From assembly GCA_018883705.1 (NCBI GenBank), contig JAHLFQ010000045.1, positions 1-7,087 on the forward strand: DNA of 7,087 nucleotides, given 5' to 3'. Position numbers and translations under genes: made by a program. The notes beneath the pieces are model-generated. The model was given only the letters and a program-made list of their open reading frames with translations. It was not told where the DNA came from and did not search any database. This DNA is from Candidatus Cellulosilyticum pullistercoris (lineage in GTDB: Bacteria > Bacillota > Clostridia > Lachnospirales > Cellulosilyticaceae). Below, in pieces: positions 5,363 through 7,087 of the stretch (its first letter is position 1; each line of letters opens with the position of its first letter).

Positions 5363-6775
5363 TGTGATGTCCTCCTTTTTATTTTCAAATTTATGATTAA
5401 AGGTTTTACCTAAATCATCACTACGATTAGTATAATATGTATGAAGCATTTGTTCAGCAAACTCACTTAATGGCTCATGATAGAACTCTTCATACAACCT
5501 TTTAATTTCTTCATTTTCATGACTTGCTCTTTTTTGCATTTGGCGGTCTCTGCTATAAAGACCATCTATTCTTTTCTGTCTGAGCTGGTCACCTTTATAT
5601 TGTTTATCTTTAGGTTGACCCCCACCACCAATGCATCCACCTGGGCATGTCATGACTTCAATAAAATGATATTGCTTTTGAGTTGTTTTTAACTGTTCTA
5701 ATAATTTACGTACATTACCTGTTCCGTAAATAACAGCAAGATTAAGTGTATAGTCACCAATTGTTAATGTTGCTTCTCTCATCTCTTGCATACCACGAAC
5801 TGGTTTTAATTCATATAAAGTTTGTGGCGCTTTTTCTTTTGTGATGAATTCATAAGCTGTACGAAGTGCGGCCTCCATAACGCCACCTGTATTACCAAAG
5901 ATGACACCCGCACCACTTGCTTCTCCCATTAAGTGATCATATTGAGAGTCTTCTAACTTATTAAACTCAACTTTCTCTTCTTTTGCCCATTCAGCAAGCT
6001 CTCTTGTTGTGATGACATAATCCATATCTCGCATCTCTTCAATGCCATGATATCTGCCAGCTGCGTTCATTTCTTCTCTACGAATCTCAAACTTTTTGGC
6101 TGTACATGGTGTCACTGCAACATTGATAACACGCTTTGGATCAATATTCATCTTCTTGCAAAAATAAGTTTTTATAGTTGGTCCTTGCATACCAATAGGA
6201 CTTTTAGCTGTAGAAAGATGTGGCAAAATTTCAGGATAATACAATTCAGCAAATTCTACCCATGCTGGACAACAACTTGTAAATTGTGGTAATGGTTTAT
6301 TTCCAGTTGTTATGCGCTCAATGAGTTCACTAGCTTCTTCCATAATCGTAAGATCGGCACTGAAATTTGTATCTAACACATAATCTGCGCCTAATTTTCT
6401 TAGTAAAGCAACCATTTTGCCTTGTACAAAACTTCCATCCTCTAATCCAAATTCTTCACCTAATGCCACACGAACTGAAGGTGACGTACTAAAAATTACA
6501 ATTTTATCTGGATCACTGATTGCTTCTCTTACCTTAGTATATTCTTTTTTCTCAGTAATAGACTCTACTGGGCAAACATTGGCACACTGTCCACAGTGAA
6601 TACATATTGCTCTATCTGATGTATTCGCTAAATCATAAGTTCCTAATACCTGGATATAATCTTTACATATATTCTTACACATTCCACATTTGATACACTT
6701 TTCCTCAATCCTCATAATAGAAGGATTATCGGCTTCAATAGGAACTCTAACTTCTGAAGATAAATGTTTACTCAT
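4709..6775 (-). CDS. [FeFe]-hydrogenase (group B-like) reading in frame into rubrerythrin
   Basis: A 688-codon frame whose first about 450 residues form an iron-only hydrogenase, which interconverts H2 with protons and electrons in the cytoplasm. Two [4Fe-4S] ferredoxin-type clusters: C27/C30/C33/C37 and C58/C61/C64/C68. H-cluster motifs: L1 TSCCPAW (166-172), L2 TPCTAKKFE (222-230) and L3 EVMTCPGGC (373-381), so the four ligands C169, C224, C377 and C381 and the proton-relay C168 are all present. A small-subunit-like tail ends near LHTYY (444-448). The L2 form and the DMDYVITTRELAEWA context resemble clostridial group B enzymes; partner and direction are unknown. After a linker of about 23 residues, without a stop, the frame continues into a complete rubrerythrin (472-688). 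ATG 6775 is preferred (AAAGGA 8 nt upstream); ATG 6784 and GTG 6811 are in frame, but GTG lacks a usable ribosome binding site. Confidence 0.85.
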   Translation of the reverse strand: MSKHLSSEVRVPIEADNPSIMRIEEKCIKCGMCKNICKDYIQVLGTYDLANTSDRAICIHCGQCANVCPVESITEKKEYTKVREAISDPDKIVIFSTSPSVRVALGEEFGLEDGSFVQGKMVALLRKLGADYVLDTNFSADLTIMEEASELIERITTGNKPLPQFTSCCPAWVEFAELYYPEILPHLSTAKSPIGMQGPTIKTYFCKKMNIDPKRVINVAVTPCTAKKFEIRREEMNAAGRYHGIEEMRDMDYVITTRELAEWAKEEKVEFNKLEDSQYDHLMGEASGAGVIFGNTGGVMEAALRTAYEFITKEKAPQTLYELKPVRGMQEMREATLTIGDYTLNLAVIYGTGNVRKLLEQLKTTQKQYHFIEVMTCPGGCIGGGGQPKDKQYKGDQLRQKRIDGLYSRDRQMQKRASHENEEIKRLYEEFYHEPLSEFAEQMLHTYYTNRSDDLGKTFNHKFENKKEDITMSKFKCTVCGYIHEGDNAPAECPICHVGADKFEKVEEAKTNPYSGTKTEQNLLAAFAGESQARNKYTYFASVAKKEGFEQIAALFTHTADNEKEHAKMWFKELNGIGNTAENLKEAADGENYEWTDMYDTFAKEAEEEGFTELARKFRAVAEIERSHEERYRALLNNVEMKQVFEKGEMTMWECRNCGHLVMGKKAPEVCPVCAHPQSYFEVRAKNY
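5371..5377 (-). promoter_or_regulatory. Ribosome binding site AAGGAGG for internal rubrerythrin start
   Basis: A full anti-16S match placed 8 nt before the ATG at 5362, within the hydrogenase-rubrerythrin reading frame where it codes for Lys-Glu-Asp. Its strength and spacing are those of an ordinary gene start, which is the main argument that the rubrerythrin is also translated as a separate protein. Confidence 0.8.
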
Positions 6776-6812
6776 TCCAGCCATCCTTTCCCTTACCCAT
6801 TTCTTATACACC

Positions 6813-6829
6813 TATATCATGATGATATA
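6813..6829. promoter_or_regulatory. 17-bp palindrome TATATCA-TGA-TGATATA, possible operator
   Basis: A perfect inverted repeat with 7-bp arms and a 3-bp centre in the hydrogenase leader, 38 bp before the ATG at 6775. It overlaps the -10 of the proximal promoter candidate. It does not match the Rex consensus and only loosely resembles Fur/PerR-type boxes. The regulator is unknown and binding is inferred from symmetry. Confidence 0.4.
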
Positions 6830-6842
6830 CATTTTTTGTCGA
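6814..6842 (-). promoter_or_regulatory. Proximal promoter candidate for hydrogenase-rubrerythrin
   Basis: On the minus strand TCGACA (6842-6837) and TGATAT (6819-6814) have a 17-bp spacer. Transcription would begin near 6807, which fits the ATG at 6775 but leaves no leader for the GTG at 6811. The -10 is embedded in the 17-bp palindrome, so a repressor there would block it. Confidence 0.35.
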
Positions 6843-6883
6843 TAAGTTTACATATTTCTTTTTCGTCTTTTTTCATGTATATC
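6824..6883 (-). repeat. 9-bp inverted repeats framing the hydrogenase leader
   Basis: GATATACAT (6824-6832) and ATGTATATC (6875-6883) are exact reverse complements separated by 42 nt. In the predicted transcript the first arm lies at the extreme 5' end, so the RNA could form a long closed loop. The arms are all weak pairs except two G-C, so stability is modest. Confidence 0.4.
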
Positions 6884-6889
6884 CATAAA

Positions 6890-6918
6890 ATTATACTATA
6901 ATTAAATTTTTTTGTAAA
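6890..6918 (-). promoter_or_regulatory. Sigma-A promoter of hydrogenase-rubrerythrin
   Basis: On the minus strand TTTACA (6918-6913) and a perfect TATAAT (6895-6890) are spaced by 17 bp, the best promoter in the window. The start would be near 6883, giving a leader of about 108 nt before the ATG at 6775. The leader carries 9-bp inverted repeats at 6824-6832 and 6875-6883. Confidence 0.7.
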
Positions 6919-6985
6919 TAATATCTTATGAGAAAACTAATAACCCTAAAGAACTACATATTTATGTCTAGTATAGTTCATTTTT

Positions 6986-7087
6986 TTATTGTAAACCATT
7001 AGCTCGATATTTATATTCTGGTCTCCCTACTTGCCCTGATGCAAGGTATGCTTTGACTTGTCCAGTTGCTTCTAGGTAATCCATATA
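6986..7087 (-). CDS. C-terminus of a CitB/DcuR-family two-component response regulator (partial)
   Basis: Only the last 33 codons and the TAA stop (6988-6986) are in the window; the gene continues beyond the right edge. The fragment contains YMDYLEATGQVKAYL, then VGRPEYKYRANG. This corresponds to the end of the C-terminal helix-turn-helix of citrate/malate-type response regulators (CitB/DpiA, DcuR, CitT), where the recognition helix is followed by a RRYLEYL-like helix and the wing GxVGRPxRRYR. Such proteins pair with CitA/DcuS-like sensor kinases and control carboxylate uptake and metabolism. The receiver domain and kinase would lie to the right. It is in the same direction as the hydrogenase gene but 210 nt from its ATG, which has its own promoter. 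The family call rests on a short segment recognised from memory. Confidence 0.7.
   Translation of the reverse strand, partial: YMDYLEATGQVKAYLASGQVGRPEYKYRANGLQ

Noticed and set aside
6837..6845. DnaA-box-like TTATCGACA on the minus strand
   Set aside because: It is a single site with one mismatch and no cluster of boxes, dnaA or dnaN nearby. It fits better as part of a promoter -35.
6951..6979. Inverted repeat GAACTA...TAGTTC after the response regulator stop, as a terminator
   Set aside because: The stem is only 6 bp with a 17-nt loop, and on the minus strand it is followed by just TTT before AGGG. The T-run is on the wrong strand for the gene. It may still act weakly.
1..7087. Search for mobile elements, CRISPR arrays, tRNA or rRNA genes
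   Set aside because: No transposase or integrase fragments, direct-repeat arrays, cloverleaf-like segments or target duplications were seen on either strand.

Overview
The window comes from a low-GC, strictly anaerobic Firmicute, most likely a member of the Clostridia (Lachnospirales-like). The reasons are AT-rich sequence with A/T-ending codons, strong AGGAGG-type ribosome binding sites, an [FeFe]-hydrogenase, a rubrerythrin, and protein segments typical of that class. The exact genus cannot be fixed from the sequence.

Layout, left to right. (1) Positions 1-1233, minus strand: a three-gene operon in the order lpdB (UbiX-like flavin prenyltransferase), lpdD (small prFMN-decarboxylase accessory protein) and lpdC (UbiD-like decarboxylase, cut by the left edge). 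Together these form a non-oxidative hydroxybenzoate decarboxylase of the gallate/protocatechuate type. (2) Positions 1234-1335: a compact divergent promoter region with a 17-bp palindrome. (3) Positions 1336-2229, plus strand: a LysR-type regulator that probably controls lpdBDC and itself. (4) Positions 2283-4424, minus strand: a membrane-anchored diguanylate cyclase with two tandem periplasmic solute-binding domains, convergent with the LysR gene and followed by its own terminator. (5) Positions 4425-4708: an intergenic stretch with the cyclase promoter(s) and a strong bidirectional terminator. (6) Positions 4709-6775, minus strand: one uninterrupted reading frame encoding an [FeFe]-hydrogenase followed by a complete rubrerythrin that has a rubredoxin domain at each end. 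A perfect ribosome binding site and ATG lie at the junction, so the rubrerythrin is almost certainly also made alone. (7) Positions 6776-6985: the hydrogenase leader, with a good sigma-A-type promoter and palindromes. (8) Positions 6986-7087, minus strand: the last 33 codons of a CitB/DcuR-family response regulator.

Functionally, the left part is an inducible aromatic-acid decarboxylation module: LysR senses the acid, LpdB makes prenylated FMN, LpdD assists cofactor delivery or maturation, and LpdC decarboxylates. The middle gene couples an extracellular small-molecule signal to c-di-GMP. The right part couples hydrogen metabolism to peroxide/oxygen defence. The most notable point is the missing stop codon between hydrogenase and rubrerythrin. 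One extra base in a short A-run (5382-5385) would restore a TAA just before the rubrerythrin ribosome binding site, so this is either a real recent gene fusion or a one-base sequence error.
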